Assembly: GCF_007752935.1 (NCBI RefSeq)
Contig: NZ_CP036319.1
Span: forward strand, 372,001-436,000
Source of the DNA: Crateriforma conspicua
Lineage (GTDB): Bacteria; Planctomycetota; Planctomycetia; Pirellulales; Pirellulaceae
DNA: 64,000 bases
Reading direction: 5' to 3'
The notes under the pieces were generated by a model that saw nothing but the letters and a program-made list of their open reading frames with translations, did not search any database and was not told the DNA's origin. Below, piece after piece: positions 43,677-51,179 of this stretch. Positions within the stretch are counted from its first letter, which is position 1. Each line of letters starts with the position of its first letter. Made by a program: the position numbers and the translations under genes.

Positions 43677-44687
43677 ATGCGTTCCTCCTGTCTGATCAAC
43701 TGCCACAACTACGTCGACTATGTCGGCGAAGCGATCGATAGTGCGCTGGCACAATCGAAGCCGTTTGACGAAGTGATCGTGGTCGACGACGGATCATCGG
43801 ACGGTTCAGTGGATCGCATCCGCAAGGACTATGGCGGTCATGCCAAGGTGCGTTTGATTGCCAAACCCCAGGGCGGTCAGCTGTCGTGTTTTCACGTCGG
43901 ATTGGCCGAATCTAGCGGCGACTTGTTGTTCTTTTTGGACGCCGACGATCGCTATGCCCCCGAAATGCTGCGGCGGGTGACGGATCTGTATCAACGGCGA
44001 CCCGAAATCGGTTTCGTCAGCACGGGGTATCGGCGGTTTGGTGCGATCGAAGGCTGGCATCCGCCGGCATCGGGATCTCGTCGACGCGGCATCAGTGTTG
44101 CTTCGGCCGTCCTGCACCGCTGTTGGATCGGAAACCCGACGTCGTGTCTGTCGATGCGTCGAACGATGGCCCAAAAAGTACTGCCCTATCCCGACGAATC
44201 GGATTGGCAGACGCGTGCCGACGACGTTTTGGTGCTGGGGTCGTCCATCATGGGGGCCGACAAGTATCACCTGGAGTTGCCGCTGGTCGAATATCGCATT
44301 CATGACCGCAATCACTTTGCCGGAAAACGACTGGGTGCGGTCGGCAAAATGCAATACGCCCTGTGCGTGGAACGAATGGTGAATTGGTACCTGCGTGCGG
44401 CGCGGGTGGATCGCGACAGCATCGCGTACCTGCTGCATCGCGAATTCCGCACCTGCGAACGTCCGTCGTCGAAAGAACTGCGTAGCTACCTGCGGATGCT
44501 GGGTCGCGGTCGTTTGCCTTGGTCCACACGCTTGGATTACGCCCTGAACATGGTGTTGCATTACGCCAATGAATTTCGGCGTCGCAAAGACACACCGTCG
44601 GCGGTCGAACCGGACGTGACAGTGACCGAATCACCCCGCCAGGCAAACGCGACAGGCACTTCCCAATCGAACGTCAAGGCGGCCTGA
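43677..44687 (+). CDS. Glycosyltransferase family 2, paralogue of the gene at 45.9 kb
   Basis: A 336-residue GT2. It opens MRSSCLINCHNYVDYVGEAIDSAL, followed by EVIVVDDGSSDGS, LLFFLDADD (DxD site) and a conserved middle block WIGNPTSCLSMRRT. The gene at 45876 has the same plan (MRASCLINSHNYVRYVGQAV, VVFFLDADD, WIGNPTSCLSMKTD), so the two are duplicates. Both keep the LPYP motif and a C-terminal region PSSKELRSYLRML / PTLRELVSYAKM. The ATG at 43677 is chosen because the paralogue starts at the corresponding point. Ends VKAA. Confidence 0.88.
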   Translation: MRSSCLINCHNYVDYVGEAIDSALAQSKPFDEVIVVDDGSSDGSVDRIRKDYGGHAKVRLIAKPQGGQLSCFHVGLAESSGDLLFFLDADDRYAPEMLRRVTDLYQRRPEIGFVSTGYRRFGAIEGWHPPASGSRRRGISVASAVLHRCWIGNPTSCLSMRRTMAQKVLPYPDESDWQTRADDVLVLGSSIMGADKYHLELPLVEYRIHDRNHFAGKRLGAVGKMQYALCVERMVNWYLRAARVDRDSIAYLLHREFRTCERPSSKELRSYLRMLGRGRLPWSTRLDYALNMVLHYANEFRRRKDTPSAVEPDVTVTESPRQANATGTSQSNVKAA

Positions 44688-44692
44688 GAACC

Positions 44693-45643
44693 ATGAAGCG
44701 GCCCTTGATCAGCATCGTGACGCCGTCGTTCAATCAGGCAGGATTTCTGGAACAAACCATCCGCAGTGTTTTGTCCCAGGCCGGACGCGGCAGCCGGTTC
44801 GACTTGCAGTACTTCGTCATTGACGGCGGTAGCACCGACCACACCGTCGATGTCATTGGCCGTTACGAAAGCGAACTTGCCGGTTGGTGCAGTGAACCGG
44901 ATCGTGGGCAAACGCACGCGATCAACAAGGGTTTTCAGCGTTGTGACGGCGATTTACTGGCCTACATCAACAGCGACGACTACTACTTGCCCGGTGCTTT
45001 TGAAGCGGTCGTCGATGCCTGGGAAGCTGATCCACAGCGTGATTTCATCTTCGGCACCTGCCACCATGTCGACGAAGCGGGGGAGCTGATCCGTCCACAA
45101 ACCGCCACCATCACAAGCTTTGTGGAGATGCTGGATCTTTGGCAGCATTGGCTTCGCTATTTCGACAATCGCAACTTTGTCCAGCCCGAAGTTTTTTGGA
45201 CGCGACGACTGTCCCGGCAATTGGGCGGATTTGACGAGTCGCGATACTTTGCGATGGATTTTGATTACTGGCTTCGCGGCTTTGACGCCGGCATGCGGAT
45301 TCACCAGATCGATCAACCGCTATCGGCGTTTCGCATCCATGGTGCCCAAAAAACATCGCAGATCGATCAGACCCGATTGGAACTGATGGCGATTGTCGAT
45401 CCATATCTACAGCGACCCGATCCGCGGATCGATTCTCAGGATCGGGAACGTATGATCGCGCTCAACGCGATGGAACGGGCCATGATTTTGCAACGTGAGC
45501 AAAGTTCGACGATCAAGTTGCGAATGTTGGCAAAATTGGCCGCGAAACATCCTGTTCTGTTGCAGCAACGTTCCTATTGGCGTCATCTGCGACGTAGCGG
45601 CAAACGTTTGGTTCGCTGGCCCGCCCAACGCCGCGCCGCATAA
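44693..45643 (+). CDS. Glycosyltransferase family 2 (WfgS/WaaV-like)
   Basis: A 316-residue GT2. ISIVTPSFNQAGFLEQTIRSVL and YFVIDGGSTDHTVDVI are the nucleotide-binding motifs; GWCSEPDRGQTHAINKGF and LLAYINSDDYYLPGAF (DD acidic site) are typical of O-antigen-type GT2 enzymes. FVQPEVFWTRRLSRQLGGFDE is the acceptor-side block. It starts 5 bases after the preceding GT2 stop, so the two are an operon. Ends QRRAA. Confidence 0.9.
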   Translation: MKRPLISIVTPSFNQAGFLEQTIRSVLSQAGRGSRFDLQYFVIDGGSTDHTVDVIGRYESELAGWCSEPDRGQTHAINKGFQRCDGDLLAYINSDDYYLPGAFEAVVDAWEADPQRDFIFGTCHHVDEAGELIRPQTATITSFVEMLDLWQHWLRYFDNRNFVQPEVFWTRRLSRQLGGFDESRYFAMDFDYWLRGFDAGMRIHQIDQPLSAFRIHGAQKTSQIDQTRLELMAIVDPYLQRPDPRIDSQDRERMIALNAMERAMILQREQSSTIKLRMLAKLAAKHPVLLQQRSYWRHLRRSGKRLVRWPAQRRAA

Positions 45644-45875
45644 CGCGTTCGGCCTTCTCGGCGGCCGGGCGAAACTTGCACGCATGGCCCCTATTTGCAT
45701 CCGGTTCACCCCAAAGATGGGGATTCAGCTGAAGTTTTTTGGCCGTTCCGGCGATACCGGTTTGGAAAGCCTTGTCGATCGATGGCTGTGACGCGGGAAC
45801 GTCTCTGGAAGACTCTCGGTGTCGATGGCAGCCAGGCGGCGGGGTGGTCCGACGCCGCGAGGGGAGCTTCGAAGC

Positions 45876-46931
45876 ATGAGAGCCAGCTGTCTGATCAACA
45901 GCCACAACTATGTTCGCTATGTCGGACAGGCGGTGCGGAGTGCCCTGGAGCAAACGATCCCGTTCCACGAGATCATCGTGGTCGACGACGGATCGACCGA
46001 CGGGTCCCTGGAGGCCCTGAGACGCGAGTTTGCCGGACAGGGGACCGTCGAGATTTTGGGCAAGCGACAGGCGGGACAACTGTCTTGCTTTCATCACGGT
46101 TGTCCGCTGATTACGGGCGATGTTGTGTTCTTTCTGGACGCCGACGACATCTATGATCCCGATCTGGTCGATCGATGTGGGGCCATCTATCGGCAACGCC
46201 CCGACGTCAACTTTTTAAGCGTCGGCTTCCGTGAAATCGGAAACGTCCGCAATGTGAAACGTCGCATGAAACCGACCCGCGATCGAGGGCTAAGTGCTCT
46301 GGCGTCCGTCTTCAATCGGTCGTGGATCGGCAACCCGACATCGTGTTTGTCGATGAAGACGGATCTGTTGCGAAAGATCCTGCCCTATCCGCACGAAGAC
46401 GACTGGGTGACCCGCGCCGACGACGTTTTGGTGTTCGGTGCTTCCTTGGCCGGCGGTCACAAGTATCACCTGGACATGCCGCTGGTGAACTATCGGATTC
46501 ACGACCAGAACCACCACGCGCGGAAGCGGTTCGACGCCGCTCAAAAACTGGCTCACGCGCTGAAGCTGAATCGATTGATGGCGCACTACATCGATCGAAT
46601 GGGGTACGACGTGCCGTCGCTGGGGTACCTGTTGCCCAGAGAGTTTCGCACGATCGAAAAGCCGACGCTGCGGGAATTGGTCAGCTATGCCAAGATGTCC
46701 TCGCGCGCCCGAGTGCCTCTGCATGTGCGATTGGAACAGTACCTGTTGATGGCAATCCACTATGCGCAACAGGTTCGCACGCCCAAGACGGACCCCGATG
46801 CGGTCATTCAGCCCGTCGGATCGGCCGAACCGGCATCGGACAACGCGTTCGTACCGCCAGGAATTGCAAAGCCGACCAAGACCGAGGCGAATTGCCCTGG
46901 AGGCAAGCGGCCACAGCGACGTGCCGCCTGA
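45876..46931 (+). CDS. Glycosyltransferase family 2, paralogue of the gene at 43.7 kb
   Basis: A 351-residue GT2 that duplicates the plan of the gene at 43677. It has MRASCLINSHNYVRYVGQAV, EIIVVDDGSTDGS, the DxD site VVFFLDADDIYDP and the shared block WIGNPTSCLSM. The frame extends 19 codons upstream (to 45819), but the ATG at 45876 matches the paralogue's start and is preceded by GGGGAGC. The C-terminal 45 residues are Pro/Ala/Lys-rich and probably disordered, ending PQRRAA. The 232-base gap before it suggests its own promoter. Confidence 0.88.
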   Translation: MRASCLINSHNYVRYVGQAVRSALEQTIPFHEIIVVDDGSTDGSLEALRREFAGQGTVEILGKRQAGQLSCFHHGCPLITGDVVFFLDADDIYDPDLVDRCGAIYRQRPDVNFLSVGFREIGNVRNVKRRMKPTRDRGLSALASVFNRSWIGNPTSCLSMKTDLLRKILPYPHEDDWVTRADDVLVFGASLAGGHKYHLDMPLVNYRIHDQNHHARKRFDAAQKLAHALKLNRLMAHYIDRMGYDVPSLGYLLPREFRTIEKPTLRELVSYAKMSSRARVPLHVRLEQYLLMAIHYAQQVRTPKTDPDAVIQPVGSAEPASDNAFVPPGIAKPTKTEANCPGGKRPQRRAA

Positions 46932-47161
46932 TCCGTTGTGCGGCGCGGGTGTTTAGGACGCGGGTGACGGGTCATTGAATCGCCGGACAAGGCGACGCGA
47001 GTCAGGGTGGCGGAGGCGCGGTTGGTGACGCCAGAGTTGATGCTAGCAAGCTGGAGTTGGGATCGCGATTGACGTTGTCGGCGGAATTTTGCTATCGCAT
47101 GTTTCACGCCCCCAATCCTTCGATCCACCAACCCTCCTGTTAGTCTTGGCTACGCATTGGC

Positions 47162-48061
47162 ATGATTCTGATCGGTAAACGACCCGGCCGGCTGGGGAAC
47201 GGGCTGAATCTGTTCGCCCACTTCATCGCCTTTTCGGTGCAGCACGATTGCCCGTTGGCCAACCCGGCGTTCTTCGAATACGCCCATCTGTTTGAAGGGA
47301 CATATCGCAGCGGATTGGCGTGTCGCTTTCCCGCCCAACCCGCGTCGATGGTGCCCTCGCCATGGGTGCGAAACGTCGCCTATCGGGGGCTGCATGTCGT
47401 CCTGGCGTCACTGAATGACACCGGCATGGTTCGGTGGCCTTTACGGATCCATTCGATCGATTTGACGAAAGACTGCGATCTAGAATCCGAGGACTTCTTG
47501 CGTCGTGTACGCGACGGCAACTTGATCGTCCGCGGTTATCGTTTCCGCTGTCCGAATCTGGTGCGACGTCACATCAACGTGATCCGCGACTTCTTTCGGC
47601 CCGTTGAAATCTATCGGCGCCAAATCGACGCATCTTTGCAGGTGGCTCGGGACGGATGCGACGTGCTGATTGGAACGCACATCCGGCAAACCGACTATCA
47701 AAAATTCATGAACGGCGATTGGTTCTATCCCGTCGCTCGGTACCACGCTTGGATGCGTGATCTGGCGAATCAATTTCCCGGCCGGCGTGTCCGTTTTCTG
47801 GTGTGCAGCGACGGCAACCTATCGGCGGAAGACTTTCCCGAGGTGGATGTCACGATCAACCGCGGCAGCCCCGTCGTTGACATGTATAGCTTGGCCGGAT
47901 GTGACTATTTGATCGGCCCGCCCAGTTCTTTTTCGGGCTGGGCATCGATGTATGGCGACGTGCCGCTGCGAGTGCTGTATCCGCACGACCGGCACATTGG
48001 TCGGCACGAGTTTTGTGTTTCCGGCGATGTCGATTTTTCGACCACCGCCGCGGCCGCCTGA
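47162..48061 (+). CDS. GT11-like (alpha-1,2-fucosyltransferase-like) glycosyltransferase
   Basis: A 299-residue protein with GT11-type motifs. Near the N-terminus GRLGNGLNLFAHFIAF corresponds to the GxLGNQxFxYA motif; the signature HxRxxDY is present as GTHIRQTDY (donor-binding region, about residue 180); and DYLIGPPSSFSGWASMYG matches the family's S-T-F-S-W motif near the C-terminus. Alpha-1,2-fucosyl transfer is the usual activity, but Gln replaces Arg in the HxRRxDY core, so the donor is uncertain. Ends AAAA. Confidence 0.75.
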   Translation: MILIGKRPGRLGNGLNLFAHFIAFSVQHDCPLANPAFFEYAHLFEGTYRSGLACRFPAQPASMVPSPWVRNVAYRGLHVVLASLNDTGMVRWPLRIHSIDLTKDCDLESEDFLRRVRDGNLIVRGYRFRCPNLVRRHINVIRDFFRPVEIYRRQIDASLQVARDGCDVLIGTHIRQTDYQKFMNGDWFYPVARYHAWMRDLANQFPGRRVRFLVCSDGNLSAEDFPEVDVTINRGSPVVDMYSLAGCDYLIGPPSSFSGWASMYGDVPLRVLYPHDRHIGRHEFCVSGDVDFSTTAAAA

Positions 48062-48090
48062 TTTTTCCATCGCGTTTACAGGTTTCAACC

Positions 48091-49152
48091 ATGACCCATC
48101 AGGTCGAAGACGCCGAACTGATCATCGGCGATTGGCACCATCGATTCACCGGTGTCAGCGCGACGATTGCGACCATGTTGCCGGAAATGGCGGACAAAGA
48201 AAGGTTGGCCGTGTTGTCGGGCCGCGAAAGTCCGTACCCTCGTGTCGGCATGTGGCAGGCGATTCAGTTGTGTTGGCGTCGACCGGTGGAAAAGCCGTTT
48301 CGGATCCTGCACGCCCGTCGCAATATCGAACTTTGGTTGGGTCTGCTTCTTCGCAAGGTTTTGCGTCGGCCCGTCCGCGTGGTGTTCACGTCCGCGGCCA
48401 AGCGTCGTCATTCGGCGGTGCCACGTTTTTTGATCTCGACCGCGGACGTTCGGATCGCGACAACCGACGAAGCGGCGTCCCATCTGCGTGACGTGGCCGC
48501 GGTGATCCCGCATGGCGTGAATTGCCAAAAGTTTCGTCCCGCCGATGACCGCACCGGTGTGTTGCGGTCCTTCGGCATTCGACAGCAAAAGGCCGCGGCC
48601 ATCGTCGGACGCATACGTCCGGAAAAGGGCACCGACTTGTTTGTCGACGCGATGATTCCTGTGTTGCAGCAACGCCGGGACGTGGCGGCTTGTTTGGTCG
48701 GGACCGCAACACAAAAGTTTGCGGAGTTCGCAGACGATTTGAAAAAGCGGATTCATGAAGCAGGCGTTACGGATCAAGTCTATTGGATGAACCAGTTGGG
48801 GCACGACGATCTGGCTCGTTTGTTGTCGGGCATTTCGATGTGCGTGGCGCCGGCTCGCTATGAAGGTTTCGGCTTGGTGCCGTTGGAAGCCATGGCGTGT
48901 CAGGCGGCGGTGGTCGCCAGCATGACCGGGGCGTATCCGCAGATCGTTGTGCCCGAAAAGACGGGTTTGCTGGTCGACTGTGGTGACGCCGATGGTTTGT
49001 CCCAGGCGATCGCGAGATTGCTGGATGATGACACGCTGCGTATTTCGATGGGGCAGGCGGGACGTCAGCGTGTGATCAATCATTACAGCGCGGAACTGGA
49101 ATCCCGGCGAATCCGCGAGGTCTATCGAAACCTTTGGAACAAGGCGGCCTGA
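48091..49152 (+). CDS. Glycosyltransferase family 4, LpcC-like LPS-core mannosyltransferase type
   Basis: A 353-residue GT-B enzyme. Its N-terminal half resembles the LpcC group of lipopolysaccharide-core mannosyltransferases: FTGVSATIATMLP, KPFRILHARRNIELWLG, VVFTSAAKRRHSAV and AAVIPHGVNCQKFRP. The C-terminal half has AAIVGRIRPEKGTDLF, CVAPARYEGFGLVPLEAMACQ and TGLLVDCGDADGL. The likeness is from recalled family sequence, not a search. It suggests that part of this locus builds an LPS core. The ATG at 48091 (MTHQVEDAEL) is chosen over the longer frame. Two bases separate its stop from the next gene's start. Ends NKAA. Confidence 0.85.
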   Translation: MTHQVEDAELIIGDWHHRFTGVSATIATMLPEMADKERLAVLSGRESPYPRVGMWQAIQLCWRRPVEKPFRILHARRNIELWLGLLLRKVLRRPVRVVFTSAAKRRHSAVPRFLISTADVRIATTDEAASHLRDVAAVIPHGVNCQKFRPADDRTGVLRSFGIRQQKAAAIVGRIRPEKGTDLFVDAMIPVLQQRRDVAACLVGTATQKFAEFADDLKKRIHEAGVTDQVYWMNQLGHDDLARLLSGISMCVAPARYEGFGLVPLEAMACQAAVVASMTGAYPQIVVPEKTGLLVDCGDADGLSQAIARLLDDDTLRISMGQAGRQRVINHYSAELESRRIREVYRNLWNKAA

Positions 49153-49154
49153 CG

Positions 49155-49985
49155 ATGCGCATGGGTGTGATCATCAGCACTTACAATTCGCCACAGTGGC
49201 TGCAGAAGGTTCTGTGGGGGTATGAATGTCAAACCGATCCCGATTTTGAAACCATCATCGCCGACGATGGATCGGGATCCGAAACACGCCGGTTGGTGGA
49301 AGACTTTCGGCAACGCGGTCGCTTGAACTTGCGCCATGTTTGGCACCCCGACGACGGGTTCCGAAAGACTGAGATCCTGAACCGGGCGATCGAACAAAAC
49401 GATTGTGATTACTTGATGCTGACCGATGGCGACTGTGTTCCGCGTCGCGATGTCGTCGCGTTGCACAAGTCGATGGCCAAGCCGGGACACTATCTGTCGG
49501 CGGGATACTTCAAATTGACACGGCCGGTCAGTCGTGCGATCGGGCAAGCCGACATTGCATCGGGCCGCGCATTCACGCATCGCTTCTTGCAAAACGCCGG
49601 GCAGCCACTGCGCTGGAAGAACGCACGTATCGCCGCCCCCGCCGTCATCGGCCGTTGGATGAACCGAATGACGCCGACCGTGGCGTCGTGGAACGGGGCG
49701 CAAAGCAGTACGTGGAAATCCGATTTGGTTGCCGCCAACGGATTCGACACTCGGATGCAGTACGGCGGCGAAGATCGCGAATTGGGCGAACGTCTGGTCA
49801 ACGCCGGCATGAAGGGCATTCAGATCCGATACACCGCGATCTGTTTGCACTTGGATCACGATCGTGGTTACGTGACCGAGGAAATGTGGGCCAACAACGA
49901 TCGGATCCGGCAACAGACCAAAGCATCCGGTCGCACCCGGACGCCCTGGGGTATCGTGGACGAATCAGTGGCCGCCGCCGCCTAG
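49155..49985 (+). CDS. Glycosyltransferase family 2 with galactosyltransferase-type C-terminus
   Basis: A 276-residue GT2. MGVIISTYNSPQWLQKVLWG and ETIIADDGSGSETRRLV bind the nucleotide, YLMLTDGDCVPRRD is the acidic site, and the segment FDTRMQYGGEDRELGERLVNAG matches the Glyco_transf_7C galactosyltransferase C-terminal motif (GGED-x-E/D). It follows the LpcC-like gene by 2 bases in an operon. The ATG at 49155 is used; a second ATG two codons on is equivalent. Ends AAAA. Confidence 0.88.
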   Translation: MRMGVIISTYNSPQWLQKVLWGYECQTDPDFETIIADDGSGSETRRLVEDFRQRGRLNLRHVWHPDDGFRKTEILNRAIEQNDCDYLMLTDGDCVPRRDVVALHKSMAKPGHYLSAGYFKLTRPVSRAIGQADIASGRAFTHRFLQNAGQPLRWKNARIAAPAVIGRWMNRMTPTVASWNGAQSSTWKSDLVAANGFDTRMQYGGEDRELGERLVNAGMKGIQIRYTAICLHLDHDRGYVTEEMWANNDRIRQQTKASGRTRTPWGIVDESVAAAA

Positions 49986-50050
49986 TTTTTCGCTTGGCGC
50001 AGTTTCCGTTCGTCGCATCGGAGTGTGTGTGTGCCGATGCGGTGCGGCCA

Positions 50051-50085
50051 AAAGAAAAGGTTGCCGAAGCATCGCTTCGGCAACC
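50051..50085 (-). terminator. Rho-independent terminator of the minus-strand glycosyltransferase
   Basis: A perfect 12-bp inverted repeat (GGTTGCCGAAGC / GCTTCGGCAACC) with a 3-base loop. Read on the minus strand it is followed by CTTTTCTTTT, a T-tract, 58 bases after the glycosyltransferase stop. On the plus strand no T-tract follows, so it acts on the minus strand. Confidence 0.82.
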
Positions 50086-50142
50086 CTGTGGGTGATCGGT
50101 CTCGCTTGTGGGTACGTCGATGCGTCCGGTACGTCGACCAGA

Positions 50143-50955
50143 TCAGGCCGCTTTGGCCGGAGCCGCATCGGTCCAGGTCGGGTCGTGACGCAACCAGTAA
50201 TCGCGGACCCAGTCAACCGGACCGTGTCCGAACTTGCGTTTGGTGCCCCAGCGGTAATCGCCCAGCGGGACCACATCGATCGGACGCGGGTTGCCGTGGA
50301 ACACGACGACTTTGGCGTTCTTGGGCTCGTGGATTTTCGTCAGCACTTGGTTGATCGGATAATAGTGCAAGCAGTGCCACTTGAAGCTGGACGTCCAAGC
50401 GAAGGGCCAATCTTGAGGCGACTGGGCGTTCTCGCTCAGGAAATCCTGATCCAGCGGAAACGCGTCGAAGCAGAGTTCCTTCTGGTCATAAAATCGGTGA
50501 AACAGTTTGGCTTGTTCGCCGGGATAAAAACCCAGAATCGAACCTTGCACGCCACGGTGCGGTCGCATGGCCAAGGGAACCATGCTCCAGATCGTCGGAT
50601 TCCATTCACGCAGCGCGTGAAACCCGCCGGTGGATTCGATGCGTTCGAAAAAGGCATCCAGATCTTGGCGGACCATCACGTCCAAATCCAAGTACAACGT
50701 CGGCTGGTCGGCCGGAAGCAATCCCGGCGTGAAGATCGAAAGCTTGGGCCAGCACCCGCGACGTTGGTATTGCAGCGGGATTCCCAGATCCGGCATCGCG
50801 ACACCTTCCACCCCGTTTTCCAACCCGCCCGGGTTGTCCGTCACACAGACGAACCTGTGGGGACGCTTCAGACTGGCGGCCACGGCGTTGCGTAGCACGG
50901 TAACGTACGAAGCGGGAAACGCGTCCAGCCAGCGGGTGCAGACCACGGTGACCAT
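50143..50955 (-). CDS. Putative glycosyltransferase with DxD motif, family unassigned
   Basis: A 270-residue protein. MVTVVCTRWLDAFPASYVTVLRNAVAASL opens a GT-A-like fold; PTLYLDLDVMVRQDLDAFFE is a strong DxD site; and FPLDQDFLSENAQ with VVVFHGNPRPIDV are the acceptor-side and final motifs. It resembles capsular polysaccharide and LPS transferases of the GT8/GT32-like type, but I cannot name the family. The ATG at 50955 was chosen; the longer frame upstream lacks family features. It faces the GT2 operon across a terminator. Ends PAKAA. Confidence 0.78.
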   Translation of the reverse strand: MVTVVCTRWLDAFPASYVTVLRNAVAASLKRPHRFVCVTDNPGGLENGVEGVAMPDLGIPLQYQRRGCWPKLSIFTPGLLPADQPTLYLDLDVMVRQDLDAFFERIESTGGFHALREWNPTIWSMVPLAMRPHRGVQGSILGFYPGEQAKLFHRFYDQKELCFDAFPLDQDFLSENAQSPQDWPFAWTSSFKWHCLHYYPINQVLTKIHEPKNAKVVVFHGNPRPIDVVPLGDYRWGTKRKFGHGPVDWVRDYWLRHDPTWTDAAPAKAA

Positions 50956-51179
50956 TGAATCAAACCTTCCATGCGATGCGGTCACGGACCGATCGACAGC
51001 CGGTCCTTTTAACACCGGCAAACTTAGGGGATTCCGGTTCCCAAACGCCATGGCAATTTCGCCCTTTTTGCCGGGCCAGCCGCCCCCAATGGCGGCTGTA
51101 CGGAAGGTAAGCCGCTGGCCGATATCGACGATGCCCCGAGCGAGCCGATCGCCGAAAAGCATCCAACCGGGGCGGGAGG

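Noticed and set aside
28228-50955. Complete O-antigen or capsule locus
   Set aside because: No Wzx flippase, Wzy polymerase, ABC transporter or chain-length regulator was found, so I describe it as a glycan-assembly block rather than a full export locus.
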